DNA of 64,000 nt from the NCBI GenBank assembly GCA_026260175.1, contig JAKCWW010000669.1, positions 33,538-97,537 of the forward strand, read 5' to 3'. Under the pieces are notes generated by a model. That model did not search any database, was not told the DNA's origin, and was given only the letters and a program-made list of their open reading frames with translations. The DNA comes from Reticulitermes lucifugus (lineage: Eukaryota > Arthropoda > Insecta > Blattodea > Rhinotermitidae). This document shows, one piece after another, positions 1 through 10,323 of this stretch; the first letter of the stretch is position 1, and each line of letters starts with the position of its first letter. The position numbers and the translations under genes were made by a program.

Positions 1-2
1 AT

Positions 3-188
3 TCTGACACGAAATTTTGCGAGTGCTGGGAACACTACTTGCACACAGCTAAGGACGATGACTGGACTGAATATGTGAGTTCCAGAAAATGGCTGCACGA
101 ATTATGTTCTCCATACAAAGACAAATGCGTCGACTGTGGTAGAAAGTTACTGCGAGACAAAAACAGCAAGATGCAGAAGAGGATGTAG
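3..188 (+). pseudogene. 3' end of a transposase-like reading frame with a damaged PHD-like zinc finger
   Basis: An open frame enters from the left window edge and ends at TAG 186-188, giving 61 residues. Cys lie at residues 6, 8, 35, 42 and 45, and Trp21, Trp30 and His32 form a W-x8-W-L-H-x2-C pattern. This resembles the PHD-like cysteine finger found at the C terminus of pogo/Tigger-type and related DDE transposases. In that pattern two further Cys usually lie between the tryptophans. Here those places hold Tyr24 and Ser27, each one base change from Cys, so the metal site is probably broken. AATAAA follows at 294-299. The family call rests on pattern memory and only the tail is visible. A host gene with a PHD-like end remains possible. 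Confidence 0.45.
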
Positions 189-293
189 AACCTTTCGTTC
201 ACTACAACTTAGACTCTTGAGTTCAATGGGTTCAAATATTGTGTACGTGTGGTATATTTTCTATTTTAATGTTGATATTGCTTCTTTACTTTG

Positions 294-299
294 AATAAA
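294..299 (+). promoter_or_regulatory. Polyadenylation signal AATAAA
   Basis: A canonical AATAAA lies 106 bases after the stop codon of the partial frame at 3-188. It is a plausible 3' end for that transcript. A short direct repeat (agttctcattta) occurs just after it near 308 and again near 389. Confidence 0.4.
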
Positions 300-1194
300 T
301 TTCAACAGTTCTCATTTATATCAGAAACCAAGACCAACTAGATGCACAATATACCAGATGCACGGTAAAAACAATATTAAATAAATAAAGTTCTCATTTA
401 TTCATCTTGCTTCTTGAATGAACAGGATATTTTCAAAGAGCGGCCTCTCTCCCTACATAGCGGCATCTATCCCTGCCAAAAAGCGGCGTCTCTACCGGCA
501 TGTCCGGGAGACGACGCAAAGACAATTTTTTTCGTTGCCCTGTATCTCAAAGACTTTCACTTCTGCAGATATTTTACACACATGTTAGTAAAGTAGAAAT
601 CTTAAATACAATATCTCTCAATTTTCAGCCGTTTTGACGATTTTCGGATTGAAATATAGCGAAAGTTTCAAAAAGTGTGGCGTCTCTCCTGGAATCACCC
701 TATGTATGTGAAGATCTACTGGGGTACACAAAGAAAGCACACAGCACTTCCGCTGATAACACTCAAGTGAATACATCACTTGAGACAGTCGTTCGTAGAT
801 GAGGGATAAGTATAATTTTAAAATGGAAAGTCCCATGGCTAGATTTTTCAATATGACGATGATATTCGGATTCCATAAAAAATAAAATGTATTTGCCATG
901 TGAAAGATTATCATCTCAGTATCCCATGGCATGAATTTATATGCTAAAATGCTTACTCACTTTAATGCTCCTTCGTACAAATATTTTCCCCCAAGTAATT
1001 GTTTTTAAATGCTTGCAGCGTATGCTGCATTACTACATCACGTTTAGAAATCACATCTCATAATCGCACATAACAAAGGTAAAACTGCTTTACACATTTT
1101 ATCCTTCAGTGTCAGAGAAAGTAAATTCCGGGACAATAATTTTCGAACTGAATAATAAATAAATTGATTATCTTATACCCAATATAGACCAAAG

Positions 1195-1330
1195 GGAAAG
1201 AGAAGCATAGGGCGCCCGAGGAAAAGCTGGAAGGACCAGCTTCACATTGAGGGATAAAGAAAAGGCACTAGGCCTAACAATTCACAGTTCATGATGACGA
1301 TGATGATGATGAAGACGACGACAAAGATGA
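1195..1330 (+). mobile_element. LINE 3' tail with GAT-rich microsatellite end
   Basis: The + strand reads GRPRKSWKDQ near 1211-1240. This is the usual C-terminal GRPR-x-W-x-D motif of insect non-LTR retrotransposon ORF2 proteins. It runs into a GAT-rich simple repeat at about 1293-1335, a typical LINE tail. It is degenerate and 5'-truncated. Confidence 0.5.
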
Positions 1331-1427
1331 TGATTATCTTCTTATTATTATTTGTTTTAAAGACGCTGTTGACTGTTAAAATTATATAGCGTCGATGGGA
1401 ATACGAAAGAAGTGTTAGTGTGGGCAT

Positions 1428-1560
1428 TGGTGGAGTGATGCAGGGAAAACTTAAGTTCTCGAAGAGAAACCAGTCCTATTTGTACTTCGACATCCGCGTA
1501 TTTTATATGGGCTGCCCTGGGAGAGAATCCGCACCTTCGCAGTCAGAAATCGGCGATTAC
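1428..1560 (-). mobile_element. Decayed SINE family C copy
   Basis: Read on the minus strand this matches the body of the SINE at 38839-39134: the segment around the CCATGTGGGATTTGTGG core and the downstream TACTTCGG block. It is highly diverged, and the tRNA-like head is not cleanly recognisable. Confidence 0.4.
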
Positions 1561-1595
1561 CCACCAAGCCTTACACAACGACTTAATAGATGTAA

Positions 1596-1770
1596 TAAGG
1601 AAACACTGTTGAAATTATGTAAGATAATGGGAGTAACAACGTTCTTATATGGGTGTGAGAATTGGACTTTACTGCAGCAACACGACAGGAGAACTGACAT
1701 AGGAATTTTTGAGGTCAGTTGTAGGATATATATGACCACAAAGCAAACGAATAAGGGAATAATTAAACTT
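1596..1770 (+). mobile_element. LINE ORF2 C-terminal fragment
   Basis: The + frame reads TLLKLCKIMGVTTFLYGCEN. This corresponds to the Y-G-x-E-x-W-T-L segment downstream of the reverse transcriptase in many insect LINEs. It is short and truncated on both sides. Confidence 0.5.
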
Positions 1771-1805
1771 ATAATATAAATTAAATTACTGGTGATTATA
1801 GATGT

Positions 1806-2003
1806 CATTCATTGATTCTGTAGTCTGTCTTACGACAGGTTCGTAGCCTCTTCCAAAGCGAGATCTCCACAGGGTGCGATCTAGTGCTTCCTCTTTTAAC
1901 TTCCAGTATCTTATCTTTTCCTTAAGGTCATCCAGCAGCTGCTTACGTCTTCTCCCTCGTCTTTCCATCATTTCTATCCTTCCTTCTAACTTTCCTTCAA
2001 TCA
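1806..2003 (-). mobile_element. LINE 3' tail, GRRRKQLLDDLKE type
   Basis: The minus strand encodes RRGRRRKQLLDDLKEK followed by YWKLKEEALDRTLW and a VVRQTTE end. This is a recurrent C-terminal block of a LINE lineage common in polyneopteran genomes. A second copy lies at 12866-12990, so this is a dispersed repeat and not a gene. Confidence 0.6.
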
Positions 2004-4138
2004 CGTGTTTCAGATGTAACTGAACGTAATATTAAGAATGAATTATGCTCGCATTCCCAAGCCAGTATATGAAAATACTCCACCTGACAGAAGACATGTA
2101 GTTCGACAAAGGAGAAGATGGAAATACCAACATGCGTGAAGACAAAAGAAGCCTGGATGGTTTAGATCCTGCTGCTGTTGCTGCTTCTGGTAACTACGAT
2201 GACAGTAAATGTGCCTGAAGACTGAACTGACAGACTGTAACATAAATTTCTTTCGTTTAGAGGTGGTCTCCATTCCATTGGTTTCGTCTGAATGCTATGC
2301 CACCATAACTGCTTTAACATTGTAAGAGGAGATCTATGCCCCTCGCTGTTTCGTTGCTGATTAACCATTATGAAGCAGTTACTCTGCCATTCTAACGCGG
2401 TAAATAATATAACATTGGTCATGAGGAATACAGAATCCTAAGACTGTCATAATATATAAGATGTTTTATTACTGCAGTTCAGTTTATTTTAAGACAAATA
2501 AAGAGTTCCTTTCACTAGTTACTAGCCTGCGTATTTCCGCCGAAATATAAAGTACACTGCGCCTTATGCAGCTCTTCATTTTATGAACAACTCTGTTCTA
2601 ATTCCAGTCCCTGCGATAATCACATTTGATTACATTACTTAAAAGTTGCGGAAGTCAGTTCACTGGTGCAAGCAATGTAGACGCAATAATTGGAACCACA
2701 GCTGACCGAAGGAAGAGACAAGTGGAAGTTGAAAAGACAAGGGAAAATATGGTGACTAGGGAGCCGGCTAATGGTAATGCGGCACTTCCACTAACAAAAA
2801 CGTGAAAATAAACTGCTCATAAAAGCAATGTTCCTGTGAAGTTACTTTGTTTGACAGTCTGTGTAACTGGTTGTCTGCGTGTCTGTTTGCCTTTTCGCTT
2901 TCAACGAAACTTAAAAAGGTACAGAAAAACTAAAGTGCTGAAAGTGAAATTACGTGTAACTTCTCGGACTCCCCCCACCCCCAAACAAAATTCTCATAAT
3001 TAAACACAAGAGGCTTCGCGCTTTCATGTAATCACAATTCCAAATTATTCAAATTAATTTCAGGAAAAATTTTGCTTCATATTTTCCGACTCCATGTTCG
3101 GTATCTGTCAGCCAGTGAATTTTTCGGACGATGGAAAGAACTGTGCGTTAAGAGTGTCTGAAGCAGGATTCAAACAAGAAGGCGGGTAAGTGACAGCTGG
3201 TCGCGCTAAGACAGATAGAGCTACAGAGTTGCAGTACTGACAATTTTCGTTTTGAACTTGACCATTGTAATACCAACACCACATAAATTAACAGTGCATT
3301 ATTGCGATAAGGCGGTGTCGTTTACATGTATGCCGTTCCCCGCTAACCCTTACAATTCTTAAACATTAAGCATTTATTTTGTTCTGGGAAATATGTTATG
3401 TGTACTTGGTCGTCTGTATCAAAGACAAGAAATATATACTCGTACACACACGCACACAGTTCAAATTCACTGAAACCAATTACTTTTACCAAGATTTGTA
3501 TTCATTTATGAACGTCACGACAGAAAGTTGCATTTGCAGTGGTTAATTTTCGACATCTGATTGGCTGGCGTCTCACTGCGTGGCAATTATCATACCGCGC
3601 AACGAACATGTAACATTGTTTTATTGAATCCAAGAGTCGTTTGGAGTGACGAGGTACTGCTGATGGCCGCGAGTGTCGCTTGTCCGAGCACACTCCACAG
3701 TTAAGGCGGAGGTTGGGAACTGAAGTAACTGAAAAATGAAAACATTTTCTGATAGTAATTTCTGCCCAGGTGCTTAACAATGGCTCGATCTGCCCATCTC
3801 TGCTGACCGATACTGTTGACTACTACAAGCTGCATAACGTAATGCTTCCGAATTTGTGACTGACCCAGCAACTAGTAACTGTACCTCCTGTGGTAGCTAT
3901 TCTTACCATTCAACTATCTCGGAAAATAATGCTACAATCCTCTCACTGGCAGAAACTACTTAATACCGTAAAGTTGTAACATGTTCTGATCATCTGCCTA
4001 AGCAGGAACTGAATTCCTATTCATATTGTAGCTTTCATCGTGTGGGCTAAGGCAAGGCTGACTGTCGGACTGCCCCTGCTGGAATGTCGTGTCTTCGGTC
4101 GGACAACATGGCACTAGCCAACATAACCGCTTTTACGC

Positions 4139-4400
4139 GCGTTCGCATAGTCGCGGAATGCGCCTACCAGTTTCTTCACTTTCGTCCTTCCGTCTGTCCG
4201 TCCGTTCGTCCGTTTCTCCGCATGTATCAGAGCGGCTCCCATTGGACGGATTTCCGTGAAACTTTATACTGTGCGTCTTTTATGAAAATCTGTCGAGAAA
4301 ATCCAAATCTAGTTACAATCAGACAAAAGTATTGGGCACTTTACATGAAAATATAAGCACATTTCTTTGTTGCCGGCAACAAAAATTCGCAATAAAAGCA
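4139..4400 (+). repeat. Dispersed repeat with (CCGT)n-like core
   Basis: A run of CCGTC-type units at about 4188-4220 is followed by a segment reading GCTCCCATTGGACGGATTT. A minus-strand copy at about 60950-61275 shares the same order: gtcc-rich core, GCATGTA, CGGCTCCC, and a GGGTACTTTACATGAA-like end. A short related piece lies near 10375-10420. The sharing shows a transposon-derived family whose class I could not name. Its frame (MSCLRSDN start) is not taken as a gene. Confidence 0.5.
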
Positions 4401-5529
4401 TTGTTGTGCAATACTCAGTATTTTTCTATTATTGGTAATGACATGTAACTGACCAGTGCACAGAGAATGCATTGTTGCATTTCCATTGCAACAATAGTTA
4501 CACGAACTTGCAAAAATGTTACATTACACGTGCATTGCCTACCGTATCACTGCATTTATACAGCTTACACACTGTGATACAAAATTACACATATTTACTA
4601 ATCAACTGCTTTAATGAAGTCACTTAAGCCCTTATTGTTCCGATACCAAATGCTATTATCTGGCTAACTTTCTCCGCATTATTTCTCACACTCTAATTCT
4701 CGTTTCCTCTCATGATCAGCTCATGCTACACCCACTTATTTTGACAAGTCGGAAACTGAGTACTCTTAGCCTCAATATGCCGTGATACACGTTGGGGTAG
4801 TCTCGTAGACCGATGGGTCGTGGGTCACTTCGTTCTTCCGCCAAAAAGCAATCAAGCCTAGAGCTCCCGCAGCGTAATTCTAGGCGGTTTTATTTCAATT
4901 CCTGCTTATTCAGCGAACTGTGTCAATCACAGCCTCATGTAATTTCTTAAGAATGAAATGGAGAGACTGCGCTTCCTGTCTGGTAACGACACTATGCCCC
5001 ACACCTCAGTGTTCTACTGTACTTATTTTTCTGTCTACTTTTGCAATAAATATTTGAGTGCCTATTACGAAGGGTTCTGTCATAAAAATCGGTAACATAT
5101 TTACAATTTTCAGCAACGAAAACCATTCGCACTGTCTTAGTATTCGATCCTATAACCATTGCTCACTAGTGTAGTAAGCAAATTCACTAGTCTGATGGGT
5201 CATAATTTGCATTTCCTAATGTGCCGTAACAGCACAAGGTTTTGTCACTGGCAGTATGTGCAACAGCAAAACATGTTTTGGTTTATTCCCTGAAATCCTT
5301 ATTTTCCGCTTGTACACAACTTAAAAATCGCAGACCCATAAAATCATTTTTATTCATCGTTTCTCTCCCTGCATTTCACCCATTAATTCACAGCAAATAA
5401 TTTCACGATTTGTACGTAGGGTGATTAAACCAAGAGACAGTAATGTTGTAGATCTTCTGTGCAATATACATATGTATATATAATTTTTTTTTATTTCCAA
5501 CTTATTGAACTAATTTAATTATAAAGGCG

Positions 5530-5575
5530 ACTTCTACATGTTTCGGTCATCTTCAGTGGCCATCTTCAGGGAGTA
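5530..5575 (-). ncRNA. Hammerhead-like motif in a solo repeat
   Basis: On the minus strand CTGAAGA (5563-5569) is followed by an imperfect 5-bp stem with a seven-base loop, then GAAACATGTA (5535-5544). Flanking ACTCC and GAAGT form a 4-of-5 stem I. The order matches a type I hammerhead core (CUGANGA, stem II, GAAA, NUH). One extra U follows CUGANGA, as in the other copies in this window. Confidence 0.35.
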
Positions 5576-5816
5576 TAACAAAAAATATTAAGTATATTTA
5601 TAACTTCGTCGACAGAAAATGGTAAAATATATGAGTTAAAAAGTAATATATATAAACGTATAAACAATGTTGTAGGTAAAATATTTAGGGACTTAGTTGT
5701 AGATGAAATATGTACAGGAGTCAATTGAATCTTTTGCAGCCAAATATCAGCTTTTCCAATCAAATTCTATTTTTAGGTCCTGCAAGTGGCCGAGATGTGA
5801 ACCAGCTGGAAGAACA

Positions 5817-5838
5817 CTCTATACTAAACAGTATAGAG
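5817..5838. repeat. Perfect 9-bp hairpin
   Basis: CTCTATACT and AGTATAGAG are perfect inverted arms around AAAC. No associated gene or element boundary was identified. Confidence 0.5.
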
Positions 5839-6139
5839 TATAGAGACTTATCTTTTTGAGTAAAGTGGTTGGGGAGCAATGTTGACCACTCCCCTTTACC
5901 TAATGTGGGCTTGAGAAAGTGTGGAACTATACCGCCACTTCCTCAGTCGTATTCATGGAATGATGCTTAATTAAAGACGAGAAATAAGTCTTAGTAATGC
6001 GATATTTGAGTAAACCCGAGGATAAATTTAACCCTTTGCCTTTTACTTTAGTCATGTTTACAATTGTGATTTGTTACTGTCGGTTAGCAAATAATACTTC
6101 AGTTTTTTTTTTCATTTTAAAAGGATTTATATGATTCTG

Positions 6140-6378
6140 GCGGCCAGGATAGCGTAGTCGGTATAGCGACTCGCTACGGAACGGACGGTCCGGGCATCAA
6201 ATCCCGGTACGGGCGAGATTTTCCGCGCCGTGCAAACCAGGCCAGACGCCCATCCAGTCTCCTGGAAGTAAAGCGGCCGGAGCGTGGTGTTGAACACCCA
6301 CCTCCTTCCAAGTATCGGGTTGCGAATGGGTTGGAGCTATACTTCCGCCTCGCCTCGGTACCTGCGTAGACCTTTACC
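6140..6378 (+). mobile_element. SINE family B, full-length copy with 14-bp target duplication
   Basis: The head is tRNA-like: TAGCGTAGTCGG fits a pol III A box, and a degenerate B box follows about 40 bases later. The body has a GCGGCCGG block and the tail ends in CTTTACC repeats. It is bounded by tttatatgattctg (6126-6139) and tttatgtgattctg (6379-6392), 13 of 14 bases identical. The tRNA head identifies a SINE and not a functional tRNA gene. Confidence 0.8.
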
Positions 6379-6676
6379 TTTATGTGATTCTGCCGCGTGT
6401 TCTAGTGACAAGGAACCCCTGTGTGTATTTCAATTCGCGTTCAAACAGCAAAGATCCAAGCCCATATGTAAGAATCACGATGTAAATTGAAGAGCCAGGA
6501 AGGGCAGTGACATCTTCTCACGCCAGTGCGAGAGGACGAAGACGTGACCTTCTCGAACAGCATCAAGGCGGGGTGGCGAAAGTACACATCAATAACAAAC
6601 AATCTTCCAATTATTTAATTTAAACAACGTGATTCTCACAGTTTCCTTTTTCCTGGTCGACAGATAATTGGTTGCG

Positions 6677-6711
6677 TATAAGAACAAGCTGCACCCCGAG
6701 GCATTGTCAGT
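6677..6711 (+). promoter_or_regulatory. Gene 1 core promoter: TATA box and TCAGT initiator
   Basis: TATAAGAA at 6677-6684 is followed by TCAGT at 6707-6711, the arthropod initiator consensus, at the expected 30-base spacing. The first ATG downstream is 6750-6752, giving a leader of about 40 bases. The same layout precedes genes 2 to 5. Confidence 0.75.
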
Positions 6712-6749
6712 TTTAGCTGGGATCATCCGACCCGTTACACGCCAGAGCT

Positions 6750-6761
6750 ATGTGCACCAAG
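6750..6761 (+). CDS. Gene 1, coding exon 1 (MCTK)
   Basis: Four codons (Met-Cys-Thr-Lys) end exactly at a GTGAGC donor at 6762. The intron is phase 0 and joins the exon at 8332 after 1570 bases. Joining restores a convincing signal peptide, which exon 2 alone lacks at its N terminus. The microexon is predicted from promoter, donor and family architecture, not from transcript data. Confidence 0.7.
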
Positions 6762-7554
6762 GTGAGCACCACAGAGTTCAACAGCAGGTTCACTAATACA
6801 AGAAGGAGTCTGTCCAACTATATTTCCATCTCCTAATCTACCGAACGGTTTTTATTAAGTTCTGCCTACATGTGGTTTCTAAATTACATTCATATTTATC
6901 ATTTTTCTAAAGAAAATTGTTTATTTTTGACATCGTCAGTGTATATGACAAAACACATTTGTCGTCAGGATCTAGAACTCATTAGAAATTCGGTACATTT
7001 AAAGAAATGAAAGAAAAAACTGACTTAAGTAGCGTGATTAGCTTTCAACATTAGCATAAATGCTATAGGCCTATATGAAATGAAGGGCAAAGAGCAGGAG
7101 GATTACTTACATGGGAATAAGTTTCCATTTTCTTGTCATTATTTATCTTACAAAGTTCTAAAGTTATAGAATTGAATTTTCCACTCTCGTGAGAATATAT
7201 TCATTCCGTAACAGGAAATTTCTTACACAGCTGCCTAATGTAACAGCAACAGGAATACCTAATATTATGAAACTAAATTCTTTCGGAGCCCATCAAATTT
7301 TCATCACACATCATCACGTAAAGTACACTTTTGGGAGATAAACGCGGCGGATTATAATAGCGTAAAATATGTTGAAGATGAAACGAATTTGCTGAGGTGA
7401 GAAATTATTCCTTGAACGGAAGGGGTGAGATGGTGATTATGTTTGATGAAACAGAGGACGAGGAAGGCAGAACTCGTTCAGTATCTTTTTTTCATTGTCT
7501 TATTTGACGTCATTGTGACTTGCTAAAACAGATAAATAAGTATGGAGCATTAGT

Positions 7555-7680
7555 GGAGTGATACTGACAGGGTAAGCCGAAGTACTCGGATTGCAGCCTG
7601 TCTCAGCGTCACTTTTTCTACCTTCCCACATGGAATGGCTCGGGATTGAACCTGGACGTCCGCTGTTAGAGGAGGCAACT
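7555..7680 (-). mobile_element. Decayed SINE family C copy
   Basis: On the minus strand this follows the family C body: a diverged GGTTCAATCCC B-box region, then CCATGTGGGA and an ACTTCGG block, in the same order as at 38839-39134. It sits inside the intron of gene 1. Confidence 0.5.
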
Positions 7681-8331
7681 CACCGTTAGAACAAGTGCGA
7701 AACTTGATCTCGCTAGACAGAATAAAGAGTGAGCGTGTTCGAGAAACGTGTCTGAGGAGCACATTAGGATCCAAGGGAGAGTAAGCAAGAGAATTGGGGG
7801 GGGGGGATGCACAAACGAAGAGATCATAAATGTATTCTTCACAGAATCTGTAACAGGAAAACAGGTCTCTTAATTAAACTGATTTAAATAGAGCCAGTAA
7901 AATCTTGTGCTGAGATAAATTCTGAGGTGAGTGCGACATCAACGCCACTAAATACAGAATTCTGAGATGTATTTGGGGTTAAAGACGTGAAAATTGTATT
8001 TCAGCATCCTTCTGTAACATATTAACAAACAACATGATGGCCAAGCGAATTCGTACTTTACTGACGTAAGTATTCAATGGCAAAATTAATAAATCATTAG
8101 AGATAGAGATGTGAAATTTATAAAAATGTGATTACTTAATAAGAACATAGAAACAATCTACTTGTAGAATTTTCTTTTACACCAAAAACACAATACTGAT
8201 ACCTCTGCGAAATTTACAGATATGTTGAAAATTCTCGGGTTCAGGAAAAGGTCCAGAAACCGGGGTTTGTAAACTCGGTAATGAACCTTCGTTTTCTATG
8301 CAATGCATGACAGTGGTTGTTGTTATTTCAG

Positions 8332-9072
8332 GCGCCGTTAATTGTCCTACTGTTCCTGATAGCTGCGTGCTCCTCAGAGGAACAAAGGAAGCACGACAAG
8401 CGTGGAGTCGTAGGAGAAGGAAACGTGGCGAATATTGGTCTTGGGTCTTCAGTTGTTTCGGACATCGGACTGGGGTCAGGCGGTGGAGGATTTTATGTTG
8501 CCGGCGTCGGTCACAGCAGTGGCGACAACTATTTCACAGTGCCGAAACAAATTCCCGTCCCAGTGCCTCAGCCCTACCCATTTCCTGTCCAGAGGAATGT
8601 TCCTGTTCCAGTACCTCACCCCGTCCCTGTACCTGTCCTACGTCCCTATCCGGTCCGCGTCCCTCAGCCACTCCCTGTACCTGTCGATAGACCAGTTCCT
8701 GTTACAGTTGAGAAACCAATACCAGTTCCGATTCCTCATCCGGTTCCTTACCCTGTGCCTAAACCTGTCGGTGTCTCTGTACCAAAACTTATTCCCGTAC
8801 CTGTTTCCAAGCCAGTTCCCGTACCAGTTCCACACCCAGTTGTTGTACCAAACCCTGTTCCAGTGTACGTCAATGCCCCTTCACCTGACTCTGGTTCCCT
8901 TGGAAGTTTTGGAGGTGGAATATTAAGGGGCCTTGCACACGGAGGCCTTGGATATGGCAGCGAAATTGGAAGTGGTCAATGGAGCGGGATATCAGGTGTC
9001 CTTGTCTACGGAAATGGAGCCTCAGGAGGCCTTGGCTATGGAGGCGGCTTCTCAGGAGCTCATGGCTACTGA
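8332..9072 (+). CDS. Gene 1, exon 2: secreted Pro-Val-rich cuticle-like protein
   Basis: The exon opens after the acceptor TTATTTCAG and continues in phase 0 from the MCTK exon, giving 250 residues. Residues 5-17 are a hydrophobic signal core (APLIVLLFLIAAC). A 9-residue charged stretch ends in DKRG at 26-29, a candidate furin-type site. Residues 30-74 are Gly-rich. About 75-189 is a Pro-Val repeat with PVPVPQPYP and PVPVPHPVP units. The tail from 190 is Gly-Leu-Gly-Tyr-rich and ends GAHGY. It lacks the ITKEV linker and most lysines of genes 2-4, so it is the outlier of the set. The Pro-Val domain and charged propeptide suggest a low-complexity proline-rich cuticular or matrix protein. No enzymatic motif is seen. 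Homology-like sequence continues past the stop (see 9073-9255). Confidence 0.8.
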   Translation, partial: APLIVLLFLIAACSSEEQRKHDKRGVVGEGNVANIGLGSSVVSDIGLGSGGGGFYVAGVGHSSGDNYFTVPKQIPVPVPQPYPFPVQRNVPVPVPHPVPVPVLRPYPVRVPQPLPVPVDRPVPVTVEKPIPVPIPHPVPYPVPKPVGVSVPKLIPVPVSKPVPVPVPHPVVVPNPVPVYVNAPSPDSGSLGSFGGGILRGLAHGGLGYGSEIGSGQWSGISGVLVYGNGASGGLGYGGGFSGAHGY

Positions 9073-9255
9073 GTACAAATTTCAGAAAGCCTTGGAAGCT
9101 CACCGTGGAGTGGAATTTCAAGTGGTCTTGCCTGTGGAAACAGAATTTCTTGAAGTTCCAGCTATAGAGGCGGCCCATCGACTGAAACATTAGAAGGCCT
9201 TAGAATTGGAGCTTGTCTTTTGAGTAACGAGCATGGTCGTTGGGGAAAGAGTTAA
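9073..9255 (+). pseudogene. In-frame relic of a longer gene 1 C terminus
   Basis: Beyond TGA 9070-9072 the same frame reads a diverged copy of the repeat inside the gene. GSGQWSGISGVL (from 8968) is matched by GSSPWSGISSGL (from 9094), offset by 126 bases or 42 codons. A second in-frame stop lies at 9151-9153 and a third at 9253-9255. This looks like a lost tandem repeat of the Gly-rich tail, now 3' UTR. Confidence 0.6.
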
Positions 9256-10145
9256 ACTCTCACAACGTAGATAACAACAGGTACCTAGGTTTAGGAAATA
9301 TATGCACACTTAAAAGGGAAAATAATTTAAACTTCTCCTCCAAAACATGGTTCTGTTTATTACATTAATATGGAATCTAAAATTAGTGGTCTATAAAATA
9401 TTATATGGATACAGTAAGAGAGATACAATTCTCCTACTGAATACAACTTTGATTTGACGAAATATTTTCTGCCCTCAAGAAATAAAATCTTTGAGAAAAC
9501 ACAAATTTCCCGTTTAAACGTTGTCAATTGTTTTAAATACACTCGCGCATACGAGCACTCGCTCTTCAGAACACGAGGGGACATGCAGTCAGCTAGTTCT
9601 GACCACGACTTGACTATAGACGTGAATTTCAGTTCCGAACTATCGGAAACAAGAAACGGCAAGCAGATCTCTTTTAACGCATCGAGAACGTGAAACTGAA
9701 GTACTGTGCGTGGAAAAAGAAAAGAAAAATCAAATACGGCTTCTGGAATACGTTTAATACAGTAAAAGCCGCCTGGTTTTATGATCACTCTATCACAAAC
9801 TTACGCCACTGTGATTCACAGCTATTTACTTCTAAGCTGAACAAGTTAGGAAACGCCCGCAGAATATAACACTGCTGGCGCCTTTGACCTGTTATTTTTT
9901 TTTAGATTTTAAATTTGCAAATAATTCAAAGAAAACCCTATACACGAGAGTACTTTAACACACTATAAAATTTTTCCGTATCTTAGTAACACTTAAATCA
10001 ATCAAAATAATATTTCGTAAAGTCAAGACATAGCAATCAGGGCGATTTTCAGTCCATCATACTTGTGTGTTACGTTCAGATTGTGAACTTTCTTCAGGGT
10101 CTCAGATCGTACATCACAGAGAACATTATCTCAATTATAAAAAAC
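9256..10145. other. Gene 1 3' flank, no gene seen
   Basis: AATAAA at 9481-9486 is the best polyadenylation candidate for gene 1. Frames of 142 and 79 codons on opposite strands at 9360-9788 mirror each other and show no domain I recognise. I treat them as chance or old repeat. Confidence 0.45.
9481..9486 (+). promoter_or_regulatory. Candidate polyadenylation signal of gene 1
   Basis: AATAAA lies 409 bases past the stop codon. No nearer canonical hexamer was noticed, so this is the likeliest 3' end, but it is untested. Confidence 0.35.
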
Positions 10146-10159
10146 AATAACGGCGAGTT

Positions 10160-10309
10160 TACATTAGCTGCAAGAATACTGCAACATACATTTTAAATAT
10201 TGGTGTAGAGCTCCCTGGGGATGGCTTGACGCCGAAACATGTGGGAGCGAAGAAAATTATATTTGTACATATCAAAGGTGCATTGGTTGGTGTCATGAAT
10301 GAACAGTTT
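10160..10309 (+). mobile_element. 150-bp Penelope-like solo repeat in a 14-bp target duplication
   Basis: Perfect direct repeats aataacggcgagtt lie at 10146-10159 and 10310-10323. The insert carries GCTCC-CTGGGGA (10215-10221), a short GGC/GCC stem, GAAACATGTG (10234-10243) and GGAGC. This is the hammerhead-like order of the other copies, with a mutated core (CUGGGGA) and an uncleavable GUG site. The target duplication has the same length as that of the 16401-16789 element. Confidence 0.6.
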
Positions 10310-10323
10310 AATAACGGCGAGTT

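Larger units (their letters stand above)
2040..6125. other. Gene-free repeat-rich stretch
   Basis: No coding region, RNA gene or CpG-rich promoter was found. Recognisable content is a transposon-derived repeat at about 4139-4400, a hammerhead-like motif at 5530-5575 and a 9-bp-arm hairpin at 5817-5838. Short reading frames here have no similarity I recognise. Confidence 0.5.

Noticed and set aside
8298-8926. Alternative + frames overlapping gene 1 exon 2
   Set aside because: They are out of frame with the signal peptide, KRG site and splice phase; they are shadows of the repetitive coding region.
9360-9788. 142-codon minus frame downstream of gene 1
   Set aside because: No recognisable domain, no promoter and an equally open opposite strand; it overlaps the probable gene 1 3' UTR.
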